From Calycina herbarum (lineage: Eukaryota; Ascomycota; Leotiomycetes; Helotiales; Pezizellaceae): a DNA stretch of 64,000 bases. Where the stretch lies: the NCBI GenBank assembly GCA_001414485.1, contig LLEY01000109.1, positions 124,001 through 188,000 of the forward strand, written 5' to 3'. Below, piece after piece: positions 35,108 through 47,208 of the stretch. A model generated the notes under the pieces. That model made no database searches and was not told where the DNA came from. It worked only from the letters and a program-made list of their open reading frames with translations. Positions within the stretch are counted from its first letter, which is position 1, and each line of letters starts with the position of its first letter. Made by a program: the position numbers and the translations under genes.

Positions 35108-36299
35108 TAATATCAAGGGTTACACCTATAGAATAAGTCTCAGAGTACTCCAGCGACGCATTTATATAACCTCGCTTAGCAACGTATAGACGTAATAGAA
35201 CCTTCGAGAGTACCCTTAGCAGAACCCTCTAGAAAGAGCTAACTAAGTATATAAGTTAGTAAGGACTCTGGCTTAGAAAGAACAATCGAATCTTCTTATA
35301 TATAGACAGCCTCTATAGTTTAATTTATTAGCACTTACTATAAGCTCTAATAACCTGTTACTAAGAGAGCTTACTAACTCTACTCTTTAAGACAGTTACT
35401 ATATTAGCTAAAGATATAGAGTGAATAGCTTATAAGATAACTCTACTGTCTACTAAGATACGTACTCTTTAAGCAGCTAATAAAGCTCTAAGCAAACGCC
35501 GAAGAGCTAAAAAGGCTCGTGTCTATTAAGAGAGTGTACTTATAGTAGAGAATGTCTAAGATATTATAGCTTAAAAGAATGTAGATAAGCAGGTGCGACG
35601 CGATATACGTGCGGCGGGGGGTAGTTATAAGAAGAGGCAGCTGTCTAGGCGACTGTTATAAATCACGGAAAGTAGTAAGTAGTCTAGACAGCGCTCTAAT
35701 AGGACAAGGTACGACATCTAGGAAAGGAAGGTAATATAGGAGGAAATCAGTAATATAAAAGATATATAAGGGTTTTAGGATCTTACTATTATAATATTAT
35801 TAGAAGTTATATACGATTATATAACGTAATCGCTCTAATCGATCTAATCGCTCTGATTATAAGCGATATAGACGATATAAGCGATATAGGTGATATATAT
35901 AGAGAACGAAGGTTCTATATAAGACTAGCACGTCTACTATTAGATAGGAGCTTCGTACTTAACTTTAGTTGTTAATCTTATTATCTTATTTAATATCTTT
36001 GATATAAGTAACGAGTTTACTTCTAAGTAAACAACTTATCACGTCTATACTTCTTACTTATATACTAACTTTCGAGACTTAGTTATCTTTATTAAGTTTG
36101 TTTAAGTTTCGTTATACTTTAAGTACCTGCTTAGAAGTATAGCTGATATAATATCGAAAACTACGCTATCTTCGAGTTTAACCTCTATACTACCTCTAGT
36201 ACTAATAATACTAGTAGTACTAGTTACTACTCTTAGAGAGGAAGTGAAGTTACTAGTACTAAGAACATTTAACAGCTCTCTAGAGAAACTTACTAAGTT

Positions 36300-39200
36300 T
36301 ATTATAAAAGCTTTAATATATTTAAACTTTTACTTAGTATAGTTTACTTATAAAATAGATTAAGTTATATAGCTTACTACCTGTCTTAAGAGAGTAGCGT
36401 ATAACTAGATAGAACTATATTTAGAGGATTTTTAAAAGAATAAAATATTAAATAGAAAGGTATTAAACCTTATAAGTAAGAGTACTTAGAGACTATTCTT
36501 AACTATTACTAGGTTTAAGAAAGGAATTAACTAAGCGTTTATAAATATAGATTTAAAGAAAAAAGTAGTACGAGCTTTATATAGCCTTTGTTAGAAGAGT
36601 TTAGCTACTAAGTATATATTAATATTCTAGTAGTACTCTATACGTCTTAGTTAGAATAATAAGGCTTTATATAAGCAGTTTTATAGAGGATTAAAGGATA
36701 GTATTAAGAACGAGTTAGCTAGAGATAACTTTCTAAATATACTTGACAAGTTAACTAATAATATAATTAAAATCGATAATTAGAATTATAAGCGGAGTTT
36801 AGAGAAGAAAGGTAGTTATAGACATTGATAAGGAAAAGGTAGGAAAAAGGACTATAGAGATTCTATAGAAATTAACGCTATATAGAAGTGTTAGGTTCTA
36901 AAGAAAGGAACTTAGAGTAGAAACCTATAAAAGAGAGAGCTTTCCTAGAAAGAGTAAGATCGTCGACGTAAGTAGAACTTGTGTTATAACTGTAGCCTCT
37001 CTAGCTGTAGAGTAAATAAGTGTAGTAAGAAGAAAGACTCTAAAGAGAAGTAAGCTAACGCTATTATCTAAAAAGAAGTAGCTTTACTAAAAAGAATTAA
37101 ACTTATAGACGAAGAACTCGAGGCTAGAGAATATAGTATATAGATTAAAATAAATGCTTTAGATATAATAGTAAGCGCTATATACCTATAGCTAAATAAA
37201 GGAATCGAGCTATAAGTTAGTAAGATATAGAATACTAATAATAGTAGGAATCTACTTCTTAAAGAATATTATAATATATAGTTAGGAATAGAATACAAAT
37301 TACCTCTTTAAGTAGAATACGAGTTACTACTATTAATAAGTTTATTAGAGTTATTAGAATTAGAATCTAATTCGTTAAAAGTAGATCTAAGAATATATAA
37401 GCTTAAATAAGATAAGATATAGGCATTTATTAGAACTTTTAAGAGAGAGAATAGATAGGTATATATAGAAAACTAGAAACCTGATTTTTAGAGCTTATAT
37501 TCTACTTAAGGAATTAACTCTACTATTTTAACTACTTATAAAATAGTTTAGAATAAATAAGATAGAGTAATATTAGTAAGTCTTGTTACTAGAAGAGAGA
37601 CTATCGAATTTAAGGAACCTAGACTAGAATAGGTAATATCTAATAAGCTATCTAGTCTATCTAAGATAGGAGACCTATAGATAGTTGTAGATCTATAAGA
37701 GGAAACTAGCTTATAGTAATAGCAGAGTTCTAATAACTTTATAAGACATCTGAAACCTAGTTTCTTAGACACGCTATCTAATAATAAGGAAGCTATATTA
37801 GAAATAGAAGGCTAGTATACTATAGTTACTTTAGTTAGAAAAGTTAGAGTAATATTTTAAGAATCTAAAAGTAGAAAGTTATTTAGTATAATCTTTTAGG
37901 AAATAAACGAATATAATATAGACTAAGAAATAGAGTTAGTATAAAGAGAACTCTACTAACTAATAATTAGAAAGCTAAACGCTACCTCTAGAGAAAATCA
38001 GTTAGTAATAACTATAAAGATAAAAGAGAAGAAACTTCGAGTTATAATCGACTCTAGAGTAATAGGTAATTTCCTCTCTCTAATAGCTTTAAAAAAGCTA
38101 AACGTCTTAATTAAGAATATAAAACTATACTACTTAGAGGTAGTTAATAGAACAGATATTACCTACTAAGATAGGATTATTAATTAGTAAACTATTCTAA
38201 TAAAAGTTAATATTAAAAGACACTACTTAAGTATATAATTTAATATTATTAAAATAGGAAGTAAAGAAGTAATACTTAGTATACTATAGATTTAGAAACA
38301 TAATCTAGATATTAACTAGAAGGCTTAAATAATAACCTTTAGTTAATATAATTATATAGGTTCGTAATTATAACTATAAGACTAGAACGAGGTTAGCGCT
38401 ACCTCTTCTAAGATATTAGAACACCTTACCTAGAGTCTTTTACAGATTAGTAGAACAGCTGATAACGAAATACCTATATAGTATAAAGAATTTAAAGCTT
38501 TGTTTAAAAACCTAGAAGACTTACGAGCTTTACTAGAACATTGCTTATAAGATTATAAGATTAAATTAAAAGAGAGTTATTACCTCTTAAAGTAGAAGCT
38601 TCGGTTATATAACTAGAAAAGCCTATAGAGAATAGAAAGTTATATAAGAGAAGGTATTAAGAAGAGATATATTAGAAAATCTAAGTCGCTAATTACCTTA
38701 AATATACTTATTATTAAGAAGAAAGATAACCTAGATAAGAGAGTATATATTAATTACTAAGAAGTAAATCACGCTATAGTTAAGAACGCTTATCTACTAC
38801 TATCTAGCTAATACTTATAAGATAAGTTAGACAAAGTAGTACGATTTACGAAACTAGATTAATAAAACGCTTATAAACTTATATAAATAAAAGTTAGAGA
38901 TAAATAGAAGATAGTATTTACTTTACTATTAGGTCTTTATAAATATATAGTTATACTATTTAGACTTTATAACGTACTAGCTATATATTAGAGATAAAAT
39001 AATAATATTTTAGAAGATCTTCTAAGAGTAATAGTAATCTATTACTTAGATAATATCTTAATATTCTTAGAAAAAGAAGAAGAATATAAAGAATATATTA
39101 AAGAAGTTTTATAATAACTTATAAAAGTGAACTCTTAGTTAAAACTCTTGAAATACGAGTTTAGAATAACTTAGATACTTTTCCTAGAATAGGTATTTAG

Positions 39201-41290
39201 CTTAGAAAAAATAGAAATAGATCTAGTAAAGATTTAAGATATCTTAAACTAGAAGTTACTAGAGAATATAAAAGATATATAGTTCTTTCTTAGATTTATA
39301 AACTTCTACTATCTGTTTATCTAAGACTATATAAAGATTATTAAACTAATATTAGTACTAGTTAAGAAAGCTATTAAGTTTATTTAGAATAAATAAGCGA
39401 AGAATACTTTTTAGAAAATTAAAGTAAGGTTTATAAATAAACCTAGTATAATTAAAATAAACGTCTTAGATATAGTAGTAGATATGATTTACTTATAACT
39501 AAATAATAAAAGAAGACTTATATCTATTATATATTATTCTAAAACGTTTAACCTAGTATAATAAAACTATACTATTAGCTCTAGAATACTAGAGAATTTA
39601 TTTATAGCTAGTAAAATACTAAGTTACGATTCTATCTAACTACGAGAACTTTAGAACGTTTATAACAACTAAGGAACTTACGACTAAATAGTTAGCTAGA
39701 TAAGCAGAGATATTAGAAGAGTTTAACATCGTTATTCGTTATATAAAAGAGATAATAAATGCTTAAGCTAATACTCTTAGTTAGAAACCTAGATATAAGA
39801 GAAATAAAGAGTATAAAAAGATTATAATCTTAAAAACTCTTAAAAATAGAGACTTAGTACCTACTATATACGAAATAGTAGTAATAAATAACATTTAAAT
39901 AAAAAAAATTTAGAACATTTATAAAGGTTATAACTAGTATATAAAAGAGAAACTATAGGTTCCTAGCTCGTATATAAAAGAATTCGTATAAGAATACTAT
40001 ATTATACTCGCTTATAGCTACTAAGGAATTCGTAGAACTCTCTAGAGAATAAGATAATACTACTATATTAATCGATTATCCGCGATAATTAAGAAAGTAA
40101 TAATAGAATATAATATCTATACTAGGAATAAGGCTTCTTACTATACTTCTTATAAATAGATAAATACTACTTTAATATTATAAGTATCTTAGAAATCGAT
40201 ATCTATAGATTTTATTATTAAATTACTAAAATCTAAAGATCTAATAATAGGAGTTAAGTATAATATAATCCTAGTTATTACAAAACAACTTATAAAGTAT
40301 ATAATTCTAATAGTATATATAAAGTTAAGTATAGCTAAGGAATTAGTATTTATATTTCTTAGAGAAGTAGTCTTAAGATATAGACTACTAGAAGAAATAA
40401 TCTTAGATAGAAATAAACTCTTTATCTCTAAATTTTAGATCGCTCTTATAAAACGAGTAAGTATAAAAAGAAAGCTTTCTATAGCTTTCTACTCTTAGAT
40501 AAATAGAAGAAATAAACAGATAAATTAAGTAGTTAAAACATATCTTTATTATTATATAAACTACTAGTAAGATAACTAGGTAGAACTACTGCCTCTAGTA
40601 TAGTTTATCTATAATAGTTTAGTAATAGAAATAATACTTATTATACTATTCTACGCTAATTATAGATATAAATTATTAGTATACTAAGAACTACTATCTA
40701 CGACTATTAATAACTAACTTACTTATATTTAAGTCTCGAAGATTAAGAGGTTATATAAGGAACTTATAGAAGACTTATAGTTTATTACTAAAAGAAATAT
40801 ATACTATTATAATAAACAACGTAGTTAAGAGCTAATACTAAAAGAGGAGAATAAAGTCTACTTAGTATAAAAGAATATTAATATAAAAAGACTAAGTAAT
40901 AAACTAGATTATAAGAAACTTAGACTATTTAAAATCAAATAAGTTAAGAGACCTTTAAATTATAAATTAGTACTACTAAAGATAATAAACATCTATCTAG
41001 TATTCTATATATCTCTACTTAAACTAGCACTACTAGGAGCACTACTAGCTCTACTTATAGAAATTCAACTAGTAAACCTAAATACTAAATATAAAGTTAA
41101 GAGGATTCTTAACTATAAACTTATTAGAGAATAAGTTAAGTATTTAATTAAATAGTTAAATTACCTATACTTAGAAAATACTTAAGAACTAAGAAGTAAT
41201 CTTAACTATTACCTAGTATAACTTTAGGAGTTCTACTAGTAAAACCTAGGTTTATCTATATCTCGTAGTTAAAAGGAAAAGCTTTAAGAA
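36300..41290 (+). pseudogene. gag-pol of Gypsy B, RIP-degraded
   Basis: A gag zinc-knuckle-like motif at 36982-37023 reads CYNCSLSSCRVNKC, with Cys at the usual His position. RT lies at about 38700-39150: the active site reads YLDN (39053-39064) where YLDD is expected, followed by ILIF. Integrase covers about 39960-40700 (IDFI, FISKFQ, FYSQINRRNKQIN). A chromodomain-like tail with KRILNYKLIR is at about 41095-41240. Stops are mostly TAG/TAA at Gln positions. Confidence 0.85.
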
Positions 41291-41939
41291 AGGCTAGGTT
41301 AAGACTTAGCTTAGATTAGGAACTAGCGAGAATAGATAGAGCCGCTAGACGTACGATCTCTACTTCTCGTTGTTTTTCCTCTACCTCCTACTACTCTTTC
41401 TCTTCTCTTTCTCTCTTCTTAGCTTTATTAAGCTCTTATAGGTTTATAAGACTACGTCGGAGTATCTCTTACTTCCGCTTAGTAAGAAAGCGTTACTACT
41501 ACTGTAATCGGAGGATTTTCTATATAGCCTTAGAACTCTTTTACATAGCTTCTTCTTAAACTTTAAAGACTATCTCTTCCTCTTACTATAACCGCTGCTA
41601 CTAAGTATTAATAGACTCTTATTTGAAAAGTAAGAGTATTCGGTTTTATTATTCAATGTTATAGAGCTTGCCTTTTCTAGTATACTTAGAGTACTTAGAA
41701 CTACTAGCGACGTCGATATAGTAATAACTAGTCTTTACTTAAGTATATTAGATATAGAGAATTATTTTATATTCTAATTATTTAATTTAAAAAGCGTTTA
41801 GGATTCTATATTATTTAAGTCTATCTTTATAAATAGGTGTTAATAATATAATAGAAGAAAGAGAAGTCTACTAGCTTCCTAATAATATTTCTTAGCTTAT
41901 ACTTAAGTATAAAGACACGCTAGGCTAAGAAGAAGATAG
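41290..41939. other. unexplained 650-bp segment between integrase and right LTR of Gypsy B
   Basis: This part follows the last recognisable pol codons and includes a pyrimidine-rich, less AT-biased patch (TCTTCTCTTTCTCTCTTCTT near 41400). Neither strand gives a frame that I recognise. Some fungal Gypsy elements carry extra or antisense frames here; that is a possibility only. Confidence 0.35.
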
Positions 41940-42566
41940 TATTATAAATTATAGAAAGTAGTAAGTAGTTTAGACAGCGCTCTAATAGAATAAGATACGA
42001 TATCTAGGAAAGAAAGGTAATATAGAAGGAAATCAGTAATATAAAAGGTATATAAGAGTTTTAAGATCTTACTATTATAATATTATTAGAAGTTATATAC
42101 GATTATATAACGTAATCGCTCTAATTATAAGTAATATAGGCGATATAAGCGATATAGGTAATATATATAGAGAACAAAGGTTCTATATAAGACTAGTACG
42201 TCTACTATTAAATAAGAGCTTCGTACTTAACTTTAGTTATTAATCTTATTATCTTATTTAATATCTTTAATATAAGTAACGAGTTCACTTCTAAGTAAAC
42301 AACCTATCTTATCTATACTTCTTACCTATATACTAACTTTTGAGACTTAGTTATCTTTGTTAAGTTTGTTTAAGTTTCGTTATAGCGACACTGTAGAATC
42401 TATAGAAAAGCTAGTTATAACGTACGAACTTATTAAGAAGCTATAGATATATCTAGTTTATTAGATTCTGATTAGATTTAGTTAATTTAATATATTATAG
42501 TTGATTTATTAATATTTAAAGTTTAATACTAAGGAAAAATTACCGACTCGGTAATAAACTACGTTA

Positions 42567-42896
42567 TATAATTTTAAAAAACGATAGAGACTTACGTAAG
42601 CGAGGATATCTCGATATCTAGAAATGTTTTTTTATTAGATTAGAAATATTATTTATTTATATTAAATAAATAATTTAAATTTAATTAAGTTTATTTAGAA
42701 TTAATTCTTTATTATTATAAAAAAAACTTAATAGATATAATATAATTTACTTTATACTAAGATTTATAAAGTATACTACTTAAGTTAATCTAAGTAGTTT
42801 ATTTAATATTAGATTATTTTAGATTAAAAATAAAGATATTTCTATATACTTTTTCTTAACTTTTTTTTTATAAAAAAAATATATACTATATATAGC
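42567..42896. other. AT-rich spacer between two nested transposon groups
   Basis: A 330-bp, extremely AT-rich sequence with no frame or repeat boundary. It separates the TA at the right end of the first pogo group from the TA at the left end of the next. Confidence 0.6.
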
Positions 42897-42959
42897 TAAC
42901 GTAGTTTACAAGCGAGTTAGACTCCTAAGTAAAATGAATTTTTTTTCTTAGTATTTTAC

Positions 42960-44640
42960 GAATTATTAAATATCTTATAATATAATTAATTAAATTAATT
43001 ATACTACTTAGAATTAGAATCTTTATATATTTCTTCTTCTTTTTAATAAGTTTATATATTATAGCTATATTTCCTATATAATCTATAGCGCTGGCGAGGT
43101 ACTAGACTCGGGTTTATATAATCACTATTTTCTACCAAAACCACTTATTCTTACGAAGTAATATTACTTAGAGCTCTAAGATCTTACGTATCTTAGAGAG
43201 TAAGTAATCCTTCTTTCTATAATCGACGCTTTTTTATATAATAACGCCGACTTAGTTAATTATTTACTATACGAAGTATAGTATTCTTAGCGTATAATAA
43301 AGCTATCTTAGTAATTATATACTTTATACCTTTTATAAGCTAGTCTAGGCTATATAGAATCTAGGTTAGAGAACTATCCTAGTATTATAAGACTATGTTC
43401 TATATATATAATATCTAAGAATAAGCCTCTATTATATTATTTAGAGTCTTTAGTTTCTAAATAGCTAGAAAGCTTATCAAGGTAGATAGATATAATAGAG
43501 TCCTTAGTTATATTTTAAGCTATGAAATCATAGAATCTAGGTTATATAGTACTAATCTAGATCCTCGAAACCCTTCTTAAATATTTAATTTAGTTATTAT
43601 TATATAAAAGGTAGTATAGAATATAGATAAGAAATCCTTCTTAGAAATATATATAATATATAGTTGTATTAATTTCTTAAGTTTAGTACTATATAGTCTT
43701 TTTAATACTTAAAAACATCTTATATTAAGTAGCTAGAGTCTATAAGAGGAATAAGCTAGTATATAAAGAGTAATAATATTATTACTCTTATAAAAAAGCT
43801 TAAAATCGACTAAGTAGTAGCTTTTATAGCTATTAAGTATAAGGAGCTAGTAAATACTCTTCGTTCGAAGCTTTATATACTAATTAAAATAAATAATCTA
43901 ATCTAGGCCTTGTTTATTTATTATCTAGCTATTTATAGTTATAGTAATTACTTAATCGCGTAGTAATTAGCTGTTTTCGAACTAGAAAGAGAGGTGATTC
44001 TTCTCTACTAAAATAATATATAGAGGTACTACAAAGCTATATAACCTAATATCTTAAATTACTATTACCTATTCCTAGTTTTCTTACTATACTATACGAG
44101 GCTAAGAAAGCCTTTTAGTACTTATAATAACTATTTCTAATATAATTTAGCTTATATAAAACCTAGTCTTATTAAAGTTATAAATATCCTTCTTCTAAAT
44201 CCTATATTTGTTAATTATATTTCGTATAAGACGAAACTATACGTTATATACGTCTGAATCTTCGTATTAGACTCTTTAGTAATTAATTCTTTAATTAAAA
44301 CGTGTCTTAAGTTCTAGTTATCGTTATACGAAGTTCGAAGTCTAGTTCTTACCGACGTGTTCTATACTCTACTTTAAGAGAATACGATTTGTTATATCTT
44401 TAATATAACGTATTTGTAGAGGAAATAATTAAGAATCTAGGTCGAGAATATATTATATAATAACTCTTTCTTCGATCTCTATAAGTTTTCGAGAATTAGT
44501 AATAGAATCTTATTATAATAATATTCCGTAAGTTCGATTAAGTAATATTATATAAGATACTTTATAAATCCGCGTAACCTTCTTAGCTTTTAAATATAGA
44601 CTTATACGAAGCGTATTTAATATAAGAGTTATATTAGACT
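42960..44640 (-). pseudogene. pogo transposase of the outer element, RIP-degraded
   Basis: On the minus strand, about 44540 downward reads SRKLIEIEERVII, then a stop, YILDLDS and LELKTRFN. These are the N-terminal landmarks of Fot1/pogo transposases, in the same order as the better-kept copy at 5500-7152. Many TAG/TAA codons break the frame and the DDE part is poorly readable. Confidence 0.7.
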
Positions 44641-44704
44641 CTGTCTAATACTTAACTATTTTATTTATTAGAAAAAATCGCGCTCTAAAGAAGTTTATAT
44701 AATA

Positions 44705-46573
44705 ACGTGTTTTATAAGCGAGTCGTCTATATAAGCGAGTCGTCTATATAAGCGAGTCGCCTACTTTTTCAACCTAGTATTATTATAATATAAAATACTT
44801 AATACTATATAAAGTTATTATTACTATAGAAGCTATCTAGTATTCTTTAGAACTTTCGCTATCTTCTATATCTAATATTTCTATCTAATAAGTATAAGAA
44901 TTATACCTAGTTTTACTATAATAGCTATAGTATCTATCTACGTAAACTCTCTTCCTAGACTCTTTACCTTATTTCTAGCTACTATTTTCCTTAGATATAA
45001 TTAAATTAGCTACGTTATCTACTATTAATATCTCTTAACTCTTAATATACTTCCTCTTATAACTTTTATACTTAGTTATAGCCTTAGTTATTATACGAAG
45101 ACTAGTAATTTCCTTATATATTAATACTATATTATATATCACCCTAGTTAAGCCTTTTTCGAGTTAATTAAGAGACTAAATAATAGAACTAGGTAATAAG
45201 TCTTAATATCTTTAAATCCGATCTCGAATAAGTGTTAATTAAGCTATTATTTTATATACGTTACTTAGTATTTTAGGTGTCTATAAAGTATCTTCTAGTA
45301 TTGTTAATATTAGTATATAAAGCTTTAAATCAAGCTTTAATAATACAGCTTCTAGGCTATATAAGACTAGCCTAGCCTCTTTAAAACTCGCGTAGATATT
45401 ATCCTTTATAAATACTTTATAAAAAGCTACTTTAAATATAAGAAGAAAGGTTTCTTTAGTAATATAATTAATATAATACTATACTAAGCCTAATATCTTA
45501 GCTCTATACGCTCGCTTTAATAGTAAGAAGTAGACTATATTAAGCAGCTATAGTAGATACGATAAGTATAGAGATATATAAAGAGTAATAATATTTAAGT
45601 CTTTATAGAGTTACTAGAATTTAAGTAAGTTATAGCTTTTATAACTATTAATAATTAATAAATAATATCCTCTTATACTTTATACTTTTATATACTTATT
45701 AAAATACTTTAACTATATAACTCTAAGCTTATTATTTATCTAGCTATAATTACTAACCTTAATTACCTAATTATATAGTATATATATATCTTAGTATTAG
45801 GTAGAAATAAGTACTTTGTCTACGAATATAATAAATAGTAGAATTACCTATTCTATTATATTAACTCTCTAAATAACTATAACCTACTTACGATTACCTA
45901 GCTAAACTTGTTTTCGCTTTCTACGCGTTTCTAAGCTTATAATAATAAGTTAGAACGAAATAACTCCTATTATAAAGCTACTTTTATTAAAGTTATAAAT
46001 ATTCTTATTTTAAATACTATATTTCTCTTTAATAGACTATATAAGCGTAAACTATAGACTAATAACTCGCAGATCCTTAGTTAAAGCTCGCTAACGATCG
46101 TATAACCGACTCTATCGAGTTTTAAGCTTAGGTATACGTTTTATAAAGTTATCTAGCTAGTTCCTACTTATAAGCTTTCCGTCGCGCTCTCTTAGTAGAT
46201 TATTAGCTATATCTCGTACTATATCTCTTATAGACGAAAACCCTCGCGAATCTAACTCTAATATATATCTAACTATTACCTCCTTCTCTAGCTTTATAAG
46301 CTTTTTCGAATTAGGCTAGTAATCGCGTTATAAGAGCTTTCTAGTACGTCGATTAGAGAGAGTCTTTTAAGGAATATAGTAAATCTTTATAGCGCTTCGT
46401 TTAGTTAATAACGCGTTGTTTTCGAGTTCTTAGGTTACTAAAATAATATTAGCTTCTTAAGAAGGTAATTAAACGTTATAGTATTAGACTATTATAATTT
46501 AAAGGTAGTATATAGTACGCGATAAGGAAAGTAGGCGACCCGCTTATATAGGCGACTCGCTTATAAAACACGT
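44705..46573 (-). mobile_element. Fot1/pogo element inserted in another pogo element
   Basis: The 1869-bp element has ends ACGTGTTTTATAAGCGAGTC (left) and its inverted copy (right), with AAGCGAGTCG repeated three times in the left end and twice in the right. TA flanks are at 44703-44704 and 46574-46575. The transposase is on the minus strand: LEKEVIVRYILELDSRGF, YNFNKSSFIIGVI (Asp to Asn in the first catalytic motif) and a YLSYLLQLLNI motif, with stops at Gln codons. It is younger than the element that contains it. Confidence 0.9.
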
Positions 46574-46630
46574 TACTAAGAAAAAAAATTCATTTCGCTT
46601 AGAAGTCTAACTCGCTTATAAAGTACGTTA

Positions 46631-47208
46631 TAACTTCTTTAATATAAGAGCTATTAAGAAAAGAAGTTTATATCTAAATAGCTCTAGTCTTAATCTATAA
46701 GTTCTATATAGCTTATATAGTTATAGATATTAAAATGAGCCCGATGCGGCTGGTTTTATATACTACGACTTCTTAAGTTAGTAGAAGCTCCCGCCGTTCC
46801 TGCCCTCTGATTGGTCCGCTTTGTCGCTTTTCGGTTGGTCAGCGCCCAGTGTGTCTAAAGAACTAAGATAAAAGCTAACCTGTTTTGTTTTCTGCCGGCC
46901 AATTCTATTCTGACCAGATTACCCTTAAAACGACCCATACGTAGATTTCGATGCATCTTTTGGTTGTGGCGCAGCCAGACTCAAGAAGCGGTGAAAGATC
47001 TTGGGCTGAAAATCTGCCAAATAAACAAATAAACCAGGAGAAAGCCACTACCAGAAGCTTTATTGCTTTCAGGTAACCGATGTCGTTATCAAATCATCGT
47101 GGAGGGCAACTCAGCCCATCAGGCTTGGCGGGGTTTGTTCAGAGGGTGACGAGATTTTGCGTCGGGAAACAAGAAACAACACTATAATTATCGAGACTCG
47201 GCCCAAAT
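46631..47208. other. end of the RIP island and promoter of the HET gene
   Basis: AT-rich sequence stops abruptly at about 46735; GC-balanced host sequence follows within a few bases. The remaining 470 bases are the probable promoter and leader of the HET gene. No other feature is recognised. Confidence 0.6.

Larger units (their letters stand above)
29832..35352 (+). mobile_element. Gypsy (Ty3) LTR retrotransposon A, chromovirus-like, RIP-degraded
   Basis: The LTRs are 29832-30073 and 35108-35352, about 245 bp and similar throughout (shared GAATAAGTCTC, CCTTCGAGAGTACCCTTAGC). Flanks ACCTA (29827-29831) and ACCTG (35353-35357) are the target duplication. A purine tract (AGGAAGAGAGG) precedes the right LTR. 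The domain order is gag with a zinc knuckle, RT, RNase H, integrase and a C-terminal chromodomain-like segment, which places it in Ty3/gypsy rather than copia. The total is 5521 bp. It sits inside the pogo transposase. Confidence 0.92.
35654..42384 (+). mobile_element. Gypsy (Ty3) LTR retrotransposon B, RIP-degraded
   Basis: The LTRs are 35654-36116 (463 bp) and 41940-42384 (445 bp), starting TGTTATAAATC and TATTATAAATT respectively and ending TTCGTTATA. The right LTR lacks an 18-bp stretch of the CGATATAAG/TCTAATCG repeats. The target duplication GCGAC is perfect (35649-35653 and 42385-42389). A purine tract (AAGAAGAAGATAG) precedes the right LTR. The total is 6731 bp. It is inserted in the 3' part of the pogo transposase. 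Confidence 0.92.
28129..42564 (+). mobile_element. Fot1/pogo element interrupted by three nested LTR insertions
   Basis: The left end ACGTGGTTTATCACCGAGTC (28129) and the right end, its inverted counterpart ending at 42564, are flanked by TA (28127-28128 and 42565-42566). The submotif ACCGAGTCGG is repeated in tandem in the left end. Transposase fragments continue in order across three insertions: 28235-29184, 29524-29826, 35358-35648 and about 42390-42480. Subtracting the insertions and one copy of each duplication leaves 1840 bp, matching the uninterrupted pogo copy (1861 bp). Motifs YNFDETGF and LILDRYKSY are seen, with TAG/TAA in place of Gln. The first Asp of the triad is intact here. 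Confidence 0.92.
42899..46628 (-). mobile_element. Fot1/pogo element interrupted by a second pogo element
   Basis: The ends are a 53-bp inverted repeat starting ACGTAGTTTACAAGCGAGTT (left) and ACGTACTTTATAAGCGAGTT (reverse of right), both ending in GAATTTTTTTTCTTAG. TA flanks are at 42897-42898 and 46629-46630. The interior to 44704 encodes a minus-strand transposase. Removing the inserted element (44705-46573) and its TA leaves 1859 bp, the normal size. The insertion lies right beside the inner edge of the right inverted repeat. Confidence 0.9.

Noticed and set aside
37548..37772. Minus-strand frame of 74 codons in Gypsy B
   Set aside because: Antisense of degraded gag-pol sequence.
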